A DNA stretch of 64,000 bases. Origin: Sphingomonas sp. OV641. GTDB lineage: Bacteria; Pseudomonadota; Alphaproteobacteria; Sphingomonadales; Sphingomonadaceae. Positions 35,760 to 43,709 of the stretch are shown here, one piece after another; the first letter of the stretch is position 1, and each line of letters begins with the position of its first letter. The stretch lies in NCBI RefSeq assembly GCF_900109205.1, contig NZ_FNZB01000001.1:1-64000 (forward strand), read 5' to 3'. Both the position numbers and the translations under genes were made by a program. The notes under the pieces are model-generated. The model had not been told where the DNA came from. It saw only the letters and a program-made list of their open reading frames with translations, and did no database searches.

Positions 35760-36748
35760 CGGACCGGCTCCTCCAGCACCGCGCCGATGACGGCACCCGC
35801 TCGGTCATCCTCGCCGACGCCACCACCGCCGTCTTCCTCGATGGCGTGGCGACCACTCGCGATCTCGCGCGCCTCGCCATCGCCGAAGCCACCACACTTG
35901 CCGAAGCTGCCGCGGCGCGCCGCTCCGACCGCGCCGTCGACCTCCACGCCGAACTCGCCGCCGGCCGCCTGCTCGCCGCGATCGACCATCCCGATCCCGC
36001 CCGCCTGATGATGGCCGGCACTGGTCTCACTCATCTCGGCTCCGCCGAAGGCCGCGACGCGATGCACAAGGCTGCCGCCAGCGCCGACCATCCGACCGAT
36101 TCGATGCGCATGTTTCTGGAAGGCGTTGAGGGCGGCAAGCCCGTCCCCGGAAACGCCGGCCAGCAACCCGAATGGTTCTACAAAGGCCCGGGCGATGCGC
36201 TGAAAGGCCCCGGCGAGCCACTTGTCTCGCCCGCCTACGCCCAGGACGGCGGCGAGGAACCCGAGCTCGCCGGCATCTACCTGATCGGCGAGGACGGCAC
36301 CCCGTTCCGCCTCGGCGTCGCGCTCGCCAACGAGTTCAGCGACCATGTGACCGAGCGCCACAACTATCTCTGGCTCGCCCATTCCAAGCTGCGCCAGGCC
36401 GCGCTCGGCGCCGAATTGCTGCTCGGCCCGATCCCCGCCGACATCCGCGGCACCAGCCGCATCCTGCGCAACGGCGAGTGCCTGTGGGAAAAGCCCTTCC
36501 TGACCGGGGAGGACAATATGTCCCACCACATCGCCAACCTCGAAGCCCATCATTTCAAATACGCGCCCTTCCGCCGCCCCGGCGATATCCACGTCCATTT
36601 CTTCGGCACCGCCACCTTGTCGTTCACCGACGGTGTGCGGACGCAGCCGGGCGATGTGTTCGAGATCACCGCCGATCCCTTCGCCCTGCCGCTCCGCAAC
36701 CGCCTCGAGATCGCGCCTACCGAATCCATCACGGTGCACCAGCTATGA
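35756..36748 (+). CDS. FAH-fold protein of the AraD1/GguC family
   Basis: A 330-residue protein with a fumarylacetoacetate-hydrolase-type fold, distinct from XylX. AraD1/GguC-like segments are MMAGTGLTHLGSAEGRDAMH, EWFYKGPGDALKGPGEPL, GVALANEFSDHVTERHNYLW and GDIHVHFFGTATLSF. Acidic metal ligands are plausible in PELAGIYLIGEDG. Family members accompany arabinose, galactose or fucose oxidation genes and probably act on 2-keto-3-deoxy sugar acids; the exact reaction is not settled from sequence. The 4-nt overlaps with DgoA and galactose dehydrogenase place it firmly in this operon, where it may handle a second sugar acid such as L-arabinonate- or L-fuconate-derived intermediates. Confidence 0.75.
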   Translation: MTDRLLQHRADDGTRSVILADATTAVFLDGVATTRDLARLAIAEATTLAEAAAARRSDRAVDLHAELAAGRLLAAIDHPDPARLMMAGTGLTHLGSAEGRDAMHKAAASADHPTDSMRMFLEGVEGGKPVPGNAGQQPEWFYKGPGDALKGPGEPLVSPAYAQDGGEEPELAGIYLIGEDGTPFRLGVALANEFSDHVTERHNYLWLAHSKLRQAALGAELLLGPIPADIRGTSRILRNGECLWEKPFLTGEDNMSHHIANLEAHHFKYAPFRRPGDIHVHFFGTATLSFTDGVRTQPGDVFEITADPFALPLRNRLEIAPTESITVHQL

Positions 36749-37680
36749 CCATCCGCCTCGCCCTGATCGGCTTCGGCAAGATCGCTCACGATCAGCACCT
36801 CCCCGTGGTGCAGGCCAGCCCCGCCTTCACGCTTGCAGCGACCGTCAGCAAGCACGGCCAAGGGATTGATGGCACGCCGCATTTCGACGATCTCGCCGAC
36901 CTGATCGCCAGCGGCATTGCGGTCGACGCCGTCTCGATCTGCACCCCACCTCAGGTCCGCCGTGCCGTCGCATTGCACGCGATTGCGCAGGGCTGGCACG
37001 TCTTCCTCGAAAAGCCGCCCGCCTCCACCCTCGCCGAAGTCGAACTGCTCCGCACCGCCGCCGAGGAGCAGGCCGTCACCCTCTTCGCCAGCTGGCACTC
37101 GCGCTACGCCCCCGCAGTCGAACCCGCCCGCACCTGGCTGGCAGAGCGCGAAATCCGCGCCGTAAAAGTGGCATGGCGCGAGGACGTGCGCGTCTGGCAC
37201 CCCGGCCAGCAGTGGATCTGGGAGCCCGGCGGCTTCGGCGTCTTCGATCCCGGCATCAATGCGCTGTCGATCGTCACCCACATCCTGCCGCGTCCGCTCG
37301 TCGTCGAACAGGCGGCGTTAGATATCCCCGAGAACCTCGCCGCTCCGATCGCGGCCCGCGTGTCGCTCCGCGACACCGCGGGCGTGCCGGTCGCGATAAA
37401 CCTCAATTTCCGCCAGGAAGGCCCGCAAAGCTGGGATGTCGCGGTCGAGACCGACGCCGGCACGCTGACGCTGTCCAAGGGCGGCGACGAACTCGCGCTA
37501 CCCGATGGCGACGCCACGCTCCCCGCCGTGGGGGACCATGCCGAATATACCGCGCTCTACGCCCGCTTCGCCGATCTCGTGCAGGTTGGCGCCAGTGATG
37601 TTGACATCACACCGTTGCGGCTGGTCGCGGACGCCTTCCTGTCCGGTCGACACGACAGGGTCGAGGCCTTCATCGAATAA
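36745..37680 (+). CDS. Gfo/Idh/MocA oxidoreductase, probable D-galactose 1-dehydrogenase
   Basis: About 311 residues from the ATG overlapping the previous stop (ATGA). The Rossmann motif is LALIGFGKIAHDQHLPV, and the family's EKPP motif with catalytic-type Lys appears as HVFLEKPPAST. WREDVRVWHPGQQWIWEPGGFGVFDPGINALSI is the substrate-side region seen in galactose dehydrogenases of this family. It would oxidise D-galactose to galactonolactone with NAD(P)+. Being in one operon with DgoK and DgoA supports this. The lactonase and galactonate dehydratase would have to come from XylC, XylD or elsewhere. Confidence 0.87.
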   Translation: MTIRLALIGFGKIAHDQHLPVVQASPAFTLAATVSKHGQGIDGTPHFDDLADLIASGIAVDAVSICTPPQVRRAVALHAIAQGWHVFLEKPPASTLAEVELLRTAAEEQAVTLFASWHSRYAPAVEPARTWLAEREIRAVKVAWREDVRVWHPGQQWIWEPGGFGVFDPGINALSIVTHILPRPLVVEQAALDIPENLAAPIAARVSLRDTAGVPVAINLNFRQEGPQSWDVAVETDAGTLTLSKGGDELALPDGDATLPAVGDHAEYTALYARFADLVQVGASDVDITPLRLVADAFLSGRHDRVEAFIE

Positions 37681-37709
37681 TCGACAAGAACATCGCCAGG
37701 AGAGGAAAG

Positions 37710-39326
37710 CTGAAAAACATTCGAGCCGTCACGGCCATGGCGCTCGCGCTCGCCGCGCCGCTGGCGGCGCAGGAAACGCCCGTGCCGCGCATCGCGAGCA
37801 GCAACGGCCGCCATGCGCTGATCGTCGACGGCGCGCCCTTCCTGATGCTCGGCGCGCAGGTCAACAACAGCAGCGCCTGGCCCGCCGCGATGGCAAAGGT
37901 CTGGCCGGTAATGGAGGCGCTCCACGTCAACACCGTCGAGGTGCCGATCGCCTGGGAGCAGATCGAGCGCGAGGAAGGCAAGTTCGACTTCTCCTACCTC
38001 GACCTCCTGCTCGCCCAGGCGCGCGAACGCGATCTGCGCCTCGTCCTCCTCTGGTTCGGCACCTGGAAGAACACCAACCCGCAATACACGCCTAGTTGGG
38101 TCAAGCTGGACAACAAGCGCTTCCCGCGCATGCGCAAGCCCGATGGCACCAACCACTACGCGCTATCGCCCTTCGGTCGCGAGACGCTGGCGGCGGACAG
38201 CCGCGCCTTCGCCGCCTTCATCCGCCACCTGAAGCAGGCCGATCCGCAGAACACCGTATTGATGGTGCAGGTGCAGAACGAACCCGGTTCCTACGGCCTG
38301 CCGCGCGATCATTCGCCCGAGGCGGATGCCGCCTTCGCCGCCCCGGTGCCCGCCGCGCTGATCAAGCAGACGAAGAAGCAGCCGGGCGACTGGACCCGCG
38401 TCTTCGGCCGCGATGCTGAGCTCTATTTCCACGCCTGGCACGTCGCCCGATACATTGATCAGGTCGCCGCGGCCGGGAAGGCGATCAAGCCGATCCCGAT
38501 GTACGTCAACGCCGCGCTTCCCGGCGATCCATTCACCTGGCAGGAGCCGAAAAGCTACGCGAGCGGCGGGCCTGCCAACACCGTGATCGACGTGTACAAG
38601 GCCGCCGCCCCGCACCTCGACTTGCTCGCGCCCGACATCTACAATCCCGATCACAAGGCCTATCGCGGCTTCCTTGCCGCCTATGATCGGCCGGACAATC
38701 CGCTGATGGTGCCCGAGACCGGCCACTCAAAGGAATACGCCCGCTACTTCTTCGAGGCGGTCGGGCGCGGCGCAATCGGCTGGGCGCCTTTCGGCGTGGA
38801 CGGCAATCGCTATTTGCCCACGCTGCCGCTGACCCCCAAGCTGAACGCCGAAGCGATCGCTCCGTTCGCCGCGAACTTCGCGCTGTTCCGCCCGATCGCG
38901 CGGCTTTGGGCCGAGCGCGCCTTTGCCGGCAAGACCTGGGGCGCCGCCGAGCCCAACGATCCCGCCGACCAGCACCAGCAGGTGATGAAGCTCGGCAAAT
39001 ATGTCGCCACCGCCAGCTTCGGCCGCTCCGACTTCGGCATGGCGCCACCCAAGGGCAATCCCGAGCCCTCGGGCGGCGTAGCCATCGCGGAACTGGCGCC
39101 CGACGAATATCTCGTCACCGGCTACCGCGCGCGCATAGACTTCGCGCTGGCGGACGAGACGCGCGCCAACATCCTCTACGACCGGATTGAGGAAGGCCAT
39201 TACGACGCCGCCGGCAAATGGGTGTTCGAGCGCGTGTGGAACGGCGATCAGGCCGATTGGGGGCTGAACTTCACCGCCGCGCCGCAGCTGCTGCGCGTCA
39301 AGCTCGCCAGCTATCCGAAGCGGTAG
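37710..39326 (+). CDS. GH35 beta-galactosidase, second copy
   Basis: About 538 residues, paralogous to the enzyme at 22348-23958 over its full length (HALIVDGAPFLMLGAQVNNS, the VQVQNEPGSYGLP acid/base region, LMVPETGHSKEYARYFF with the nucleophile Glu, and a DUF5597-like C-terminus). I place the start at CTG 37710, which follows AGGAGAGGAAAG and gives a full signal peptide with a basic N-end (LKNIRAVTAMALALAA). The first ATG (37737) would leave a signal of only about 12 residues without a positive charge. It ends the galactose operon, 29 nt after the dehydrogenase, so it links galactose release to its catabolism. Confidence 0.88.
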   Translation: MKNIRAVTAMALALAAPLAAQETPVPRIASSNGRHALIVDGAPFLMLGAQVNNSSAWPAAMAKVWPVMEALHVNTVEVPIAWEQIEREEGKFDFSYLDLLLAQARERDLRLVLLWFGTWKNTNPQYTPSWVKLDNKRFPRMRKPDGTNHYALSPFGRETLAADSRAFAAFIRHLKQADPQNTVLMVQVQNEPGSYGLPRDHSPEADAAFAAPVPAALIKQTKKQPGDWTRVFGRDAELYFHAWHVARYIDQVAAAGKAIKPIPMYVNAALPGDPFTWQEPKSYASGGPANTVIDVYKAAAPHLDLLAPDIYNPDHKAYRGFLAAYDRPDNPLMVPETGHSKEYARYFFEAVGRGAIGWAPFGVDGNRYLPTLPLTPKLNAEAIAPFAANFALFRPIARLWAERAFAGKTWGAAEPNDPADQHQQVMKLGKYVATASFGRSDFGMAPPKGNPEPSGGVAIAELAPDEYLVTGYRARIDFALADETRANILYDRIEEGHYDAAGKWVFERVWNGDQADWGLNFTAAPQLLRVKLASYPKR

Positions 39327-39540
39327 CGGGAGGCGCTGAAGCTGGTGCTGGTGGCGGTTCTTAGGCAACCAGCTGATCGGAACCGCGGCAGAGCAATCGG
39401 ATGACAGCAATAATCCGATCTGTCCGGACTCGAAAGCGCGCGCGTTGAGGTGTATACAGGCGCCATCGCCACCGAAGGTGCCGCGAGCATGATGGCGACA
39501 GAGGGATGAGACCCCCGCTTGCAGAGCGCGAGTGTCTGCC

Positions 39541-40338
39541 ATGATCAGAGCCACCGTTCATTCGACTCATACGAGCGACACGGCTGAACTGCCCGGCGTA
39601 AGGACGATCGCACCTGCCGATCTACGCCGCGCGTTGCGGCTGGGCTGGGAAGACTTTCTCGCCAAGCGGGGCGACGTGCTGTTCGTCGGCGTCTTGTATC
39701 CGCTTATCGGCCTGTTTGTCGCTGCAGTGACGCTGGAAGGCGCCTTGCTCCCCTTGTTTTTCCCGCTGGTCGCGGGATTGTCCATTGTCGGCCCTTTGGT
39801 CGCAGCCGGGTTTTATGAGATCGCGAAACGGCGCGCCGAAGGGAAGGAAGCCGGCTGGTCCCACTTCCTGGATCCGCTTCGACCTGCGCGACGGCACGGC
39901 ATCCTTGCGATTGGGGCGATGCTGATCATGCTTTTCTTCGCGTGGCTGTTGATCGCGTGGACATTGTATCAAGCCACGCTGGGCCGGCTGGAGCCTCGCG
40001 GTCTGGGCGGGTTCTTACATGCTCTGTTCACCACGCCGGAAGGGTGGACGCTAATCGTGCTCGGCAATGCGGTCGGCGCCTGTATCGCGGCACTGACGCT
40101 TGCGCTAACCGTCGTGTCCGTGCCGATGGTGGTGGACAAACCCGTTAGTGGAATAACCGCCGTGCGAACCTCGATCCGCGCCGTCTCGGCAAACCCGATG
40201 GCGATGAGCCGTTGGGGCTTGATGGTGGCGCTCATCCTCGCGGCAGCCTGTATCCCGCTGTTTGTGGGTCTGGCCGTGGCACTCCCGGTCCTCGGCTATG
40301 CCACATGGCACCTCTACGACATGCTGGTTGAACGCTGA
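39541..40338 (+). CDS. DUF2189 family membrane protein
   Basis: A 265-residue integral membrane protein; a GTG 9 nt upstream is an alternative start. After a short N-terminal stretch (LPGVRTIAPADLRRALRLGWEDFLAKRGD), typical of DUF2189, there are about six helices. The loop GFYEIAKRRAEGKEAGW is also conserved in the family. Function unknown. It has its own 214-bp upstream region, in which I see no clear promoter or repeat, and no evident link to the glycan genes. Confidence 0.85.
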   Translation: MIRATVHSTHTSDTAELPGVRTIAPADLRRALRLGWEDFLAKRGDVLFVGVLYPLIGLFVAAVTLEGALLPLFFPLVAGLSIVGPLVAAGFYEIAKRRAEGKEAGWSHFLDPLRPARRHGILAIGAMLIMLFFAWLLIAWTLYQATLGRLEPRGLGGFLHALFTTPEGWTLIVLGNAVGACIAALTLALTVVSVPMVVDKPVSGITAVRTSIRAVSANPMAMSRWGLMVALILAAACIPLFVGLAVALPVLGYATWHLYDMLVER

Positions 40339-40470
40339 CCGAAGGCTGCGTGCCGCTAAATGCCGGTGCGTGCCGGTGGCGCCTTGTTCGAGTTCGAGTT
40401 CTTCGAGTGCATGCCGCAACCCGCCTGTGAGCCTGGATCATGTCGGTCTGGCCGCATCCTCTGGTGTACC

Positions 40471-40779
40471 TCACAACCGTGTGCACGTAATCACAAGTCG
40501 GCAAAGCTCAATGCGGCCGTTGATGTCCAGCTTCGCGAAGATCCGCCGCAAGTGCGTGGAAACTGTCCAGTGGCTGATCCCCAGATGGATGGCCACCGCC
40601 TTGTTGGAAAGTCCGCGCGCGACCATGTCAGCGATCTCACGCTCGCGGGGAGAAAGAGCATCCAGCGACGTGAGCGAGGGAGCCCCGAGCGGTAGCCCTG
40701 CGGGGCTCCACGGCGATCGTTCAGGCGCGGGCCACGGCTCGAACCGTTCCTGCCCTGAAAAGTGGATACCGGACCGCAT
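40471..40779 (-). CDS. LuxR-type (GerE) helix-turn-helix protein
   Basis: A 102-residue protein whose C-terminal 60 residues form a GerE HTH: LSPREREIADMVARGLSNKA, then AIHLGISHWTVSTHLRRIFAKLDINGR. The N-terminal 40 residues show no receiver or autoinducer domain. It lies 29 nt downstream of the unknown operon (40809-46908) on the same strand, so it may be its last gene and a local regulator. Small solo GerE proteins are also common stand-alone regulators. Confidence 0.8.
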   Translation of the reverse strand: MRSGIHFSGQERFEPWPAPERSPWSPAGLPLGAPSLTSLDALSPREREIADMVARGLSNKAVAIHLGISHWTVSTHLRRIFAKLDINGRIELCRLVITCTRL

Positions 40780-40808
40780 CTAGCTTCCCCAGCCGCCTGT
40801 TCGCAGCC

Positions 40809-41945
40809 CTATGAAGGCACTCTCCGCGACGCCCGCGCCGCCGGCCTGAACGTGACCACATTGTCCCGCAAGGCGCCTGGCTGGTTTCGCAGCCCCAGCG
40901 ACTCCGCGCTGGTCAGCCAATCGTCGCACGCGTCGACGATCGCCTCCAGCAAGGACTCGAAGTCGATCCTAACCGTGTTGAGGAGATAGTCCTCGGCCAG
41001 CCAGCGCAGGATCTCGCGTCCGGTGACAGCCATTCGGCTGCGCTGCGAGGTGACCGGGATCTCCTTCAGGTAGCGCTTCATGATTTCTTCCAGCGCGTCC
41101 CAGGCATTGTCGGCGCCGAAAAGATTGATCACGTCGTTCGACCCTAGAATGTCGAAGGCTTCCTGTAGCAGCGTCATCACCTCGCTGCGAAGCACGGCCA
41201 CGTGGCCGTATGAAACCTGCTTAAGGTTGTGTCTGAGGTCCAGCCCGGATCGGCGCACCACCGCCATGCTACCGAAGGTTTCCCGTCCGCCATCGGGGCG
41301 GAGAACCTCGGACACCCTTTTGTCTTCGAAGAAGCGGGAGACGTGCTGGCAGAAGGTGCTGAGCAGCGCGTGAAAGGCGGTGTTGGGTTCTGCGCCATCC
41401 GGTGGGAGGGACTCGGTATACCCGAAGACCTTGCGGTACACGGAGCGGCGCTCGCGCTGCGTGTAACGCAGTACGCGTTTGCGATCGAATTGGTAGAGCG
41501 AGAGCGCTCCCGGCCCGTCCGACAGCCGCACCTCCCCCGACTGGAAAAGCTGCTGCAGCTTCAGCACGCCTCGGAACACCCCCGCCCGCTCATGCTGATA
41601 GATGTAATAGAGGTCGGCAACCGCGGTCAGCCGATCGCGGCTGATCTGATCATCATAGGTAGGGACGAGCGGCGCCGGCCTCACCTCATCCAGTCGGGAC
41701 GCGACACGATCGCCAAGGCCGATCAGGCTGGCGAGCCCGCCATCGTCTTCGGGAACGCCGGGAACCGTTTTCAGGGCATCCATCAGCAGCGTTTCCGCAT
41801 CGCTGATGTATTGGTTGATGAGCTCTGCCTGCGCAGGCGTCTTCGCCAACTCGTCTCGGGCGTCACGAACCATCGTGGCGCGAAGAGCCTGCAGTTTCGC
41901 GAGCAGGTCGTTCAGCTCACCTAGGGTTTGCGGATGGTCGGCCAT
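40809..41945 (-). CDS. unrecognised protein, fifth gene of the unknown operon
   Basis: A 378-residue protein that I cannot assign to a family. It is soluble-looking with no signal peptide or membrane helix. A Glu/Leu/Ala-rich N-terminus (about 1-75, MADHPQTLGELNDLLAKLQA) is probably helical or coiled coil. The rest is mixed helical with many charged residues (DRKRVLRYTQRERRSVYRKV, SRFFEDKRVSEVL) and a conserved-looking C-terminal segment NTVRIDFESLLEAIVDACDD. It starts 36 nt after the previous gene. Composition is like that of structural or scaffold proteins, but no function is claimed. Confidence 0.75.
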   Translation of the reverse strand: MADHPQTLGELNDLLAKLQALRATMVRDARDELAKTPAQAELINQYISDAETLLMDALKTVPGVPEDDGGLASLIGLGDRVASRLDEVRPAPLVPTYDDQISRDRLTAVADLYYIYQHERAGVFRGVLKLQQLFQSGEVRLSDGPGALSLYQFDRKRVLRYTQRERRSVYRKVFGYTESLPPDGAEPNTAFHALLSTFCQHVSRFFEDKRVSEVLRPDGGRETFGSMAVVRRSGLDLRHNLKQVSYGHVAVLRSEVMTLLQEAFDILGSNDVINLFGADNAWDALEEIMKRYLKEIPVTSQRSRMAVTGREILRWLAEDYLLNTVRIDFESLLEAIVDACDDWLTSAESLGLRNQPGALRDNVVTFRPAARASRRVPS

Positions 41946-41981
41946 GGTGTGCGGCTCCGGTTCGAGAACAACGCATGAAGA

Positions 41982-43709
41982 TCAATCCTGGCTGTCGCTT
42001 GCCTGCTTTCCAGCGAGGATCCGGGCTTGCTCGCCAGCCGAGTTGAGGTAGCCGGCAAGCTCAAGCAGTTGGATTCGGGGCAAGGGGCGGGACAGCCCGA
42101 GACGGCGACTTTCGGCGAAGCGGCCCGCCGCTTCCGACAGGCTTTGCAACTCGCCAGCGAGCAATCGCGCGTGATTGCGCCGCAGTGTCGCCGCGCGGTG
42201 TTCGGCGTCCGCATAGGGAAGCGCCGTTGAACGGACCCAACGGATGAACTGGCCAATCGAGAGGCGCACGGTGCCACCGTCCTCGCTTTCGGGTTCTAAT
42301 TGCACGTCCTGTTCGGGAATGTCCGTGCCGGATTGCTCCAGATAGGCCTCGAGTTGATCCACCGAGGTCAGCGCAGCGGTGAGCAGTTCCTCCAGCCGCG
42401 CTGCCGCTACGCCCAATTGCGGGCTGTTCCGACTGGCGGTCAGACGCTTGCAGATCGACTCCTGGAGCGAGATGAGGTTCGCCAGTTCGGTGCGAACTTC
42501 TTCATCGCGCACCACGCTGGTGGGGGCGCAAAGTTCGTTGTCCCGGAAGCCGGTCATGAGATCGACTTGCTTTTCCACACTTTCTGCCGCGGCAAGCGCG
42601 TCGGAGAGGCAGGGTCGGGCAGTACCGTCGATCTCGATGATCTCCGCATTGTCGAGATAGTCGCCAATCGCCTGATTGAGCCGGCGCAACTGGAAACGGG
42701 CGCGCGGCGGGTTCACGCCCATCGGGTCTCGAGCGGTTTCCACAAGCGCATCGAGTTCGGCCCGGATGATCTCCCGTTCGATTGGCCCCTCCGATCTTGA
42801 AGATGCGAGCTGGAAGCGGGCCATGCTGGGCAGGCGATCAAGGATGCCCAGGAGCGCATCGGCCTCTGCCCGCAACAGGTTTGCGTTGACCAGGCCTCGA
42901 CCGCGCAGAAGCTGGCTTGAGCCATAGGTATCCCGGCTGAACGGCTGAGGGGCGGTGCGCTGGTAGATCCGATTGCCGTCTCGTTCGCGCGAGCTGAAAT
43001 TGCGCGAAAGCGCCTCTACCAGGCGCGTGCGCGCGGCATCCGGGTTGCTGCCGGAGGACAGCTGAACACCGTCATGCGGCAATCCGATGGCATCGAGCGT
43101 CGCCGACATCTGATCGGAGACGGTATCGAACCGGCGCCCGGATGTGCGGCCGATCGCCGCGGATCCCCCGCCGAGCAGCGCCACCGCCGCGGCGATCTCA
43201 CTCATGTCGCTGAATTGCCGCCCGACGGGATCGTCCGTGGTGCTCATGACATATGCCTCCTTCACATCCAGGCCAGGCGAGACCGCCACGATCGTTTCGG
43301 CCAGTTCTCCGCAGCTCTTCTGCAGCGCCTCGAAATGACGCTCGGTCAAAGACCATAGCGCCGCGTTCTGGCCCGCTGCTCCTTCACCCTGAAGTTCCCG
43401 GTCCAGATCATCGGAATTGTCGCGATTGAGCACGCCGTCTCGAAGCACGTCGCACAATTCCACCGCGTGGCTGACGGCTGCGCCGGGCTGGTGCTCGGTC
43501 AGGGCAGCGATCGCCTCTGATCCGCGCCGTTCCGCCACCCGCAACGCCTCGATCAGATTGGTAAGGAGCCGCGTTTCGCCGCGATGACGTAGCTTGCCGA
43601 TCGGCAAGCGCGCCTGCCGGATCTGCCGCAACGTGGTTTCAAGCACGTCGCGGAAGCCGGATAGTGGCAGATCATGCGGCTCTCGCCGGGATGTGGAGGC
43701 GGCGATCAT
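41982..43709 (-). CDS. unrecognised large helical protein, fourth gene of the unknown operon
   Basis: A 575-residue protein without signal peptide or membrane segments. It starts directly at the base after the metallopeptidase stop, so translation is coupled. The sequence is almost entirely predicted helix with heptad-like Leu/Ala spacing (RLLTNLIEALRVAERRGSEA, RTELANLISLQESICKRL, RAATLRRNHARLLAGELQSL). A glycine-rich break lies at about residues 178-186 (ALLGGGSAAIG). It is rich in Glu and Arg, as in coiled-coil or scaffold proteins. No catalytic motif is seen. I do not recognise the family. Confidence 0.75.
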   Translation of the reverse strand: MIAASTSRREPHDLPLSGFRDVLETTLRQIRQARLPIGKLRHRGETRLLTNLIEALRVAERRGSEAIAALTEHQPGAAVSHAVELCDVLRDGVLNRDNSDDLDRELQGEGAAGQNAALWSLTERHFEALQKSCGELAETIVAVSPGLDVKEAYVMSTTDDPVGRQFSDMSEIAAAVALLGGGSAAIGRTSGRRFDTVSDQMSATLDAIGLPHDGVQLSSGSNPDAARTRLVEALSRNFSSRERDGNRIYQRTAPQPFSRDTYGSSQLLRGRGLVNANLLRAEADALLGILDRLPSMARFQLASSRSEGPIEREIIRAELDALVETARDPMGVNPPRARFQLRRLNQAIGDYLDNAEIIEIDGTARPCLSDALAAAESVEKQVDLMTGFRDNELCAPTSVVRDEEVRTELANLISLQESICKRLTASRNSPQLGVAAARLEELLTAALTSVDQLEAYLEQSGTDIPEQDVQLEPESEDGGTVRLSIGQFIRWVRSTALPYADAEHRAATLRRNHARLLAGELQSLSEAAGRFAESRRLGLSRPLPRIQLLELAGYLNSAGEQARILAGKQASDSQD

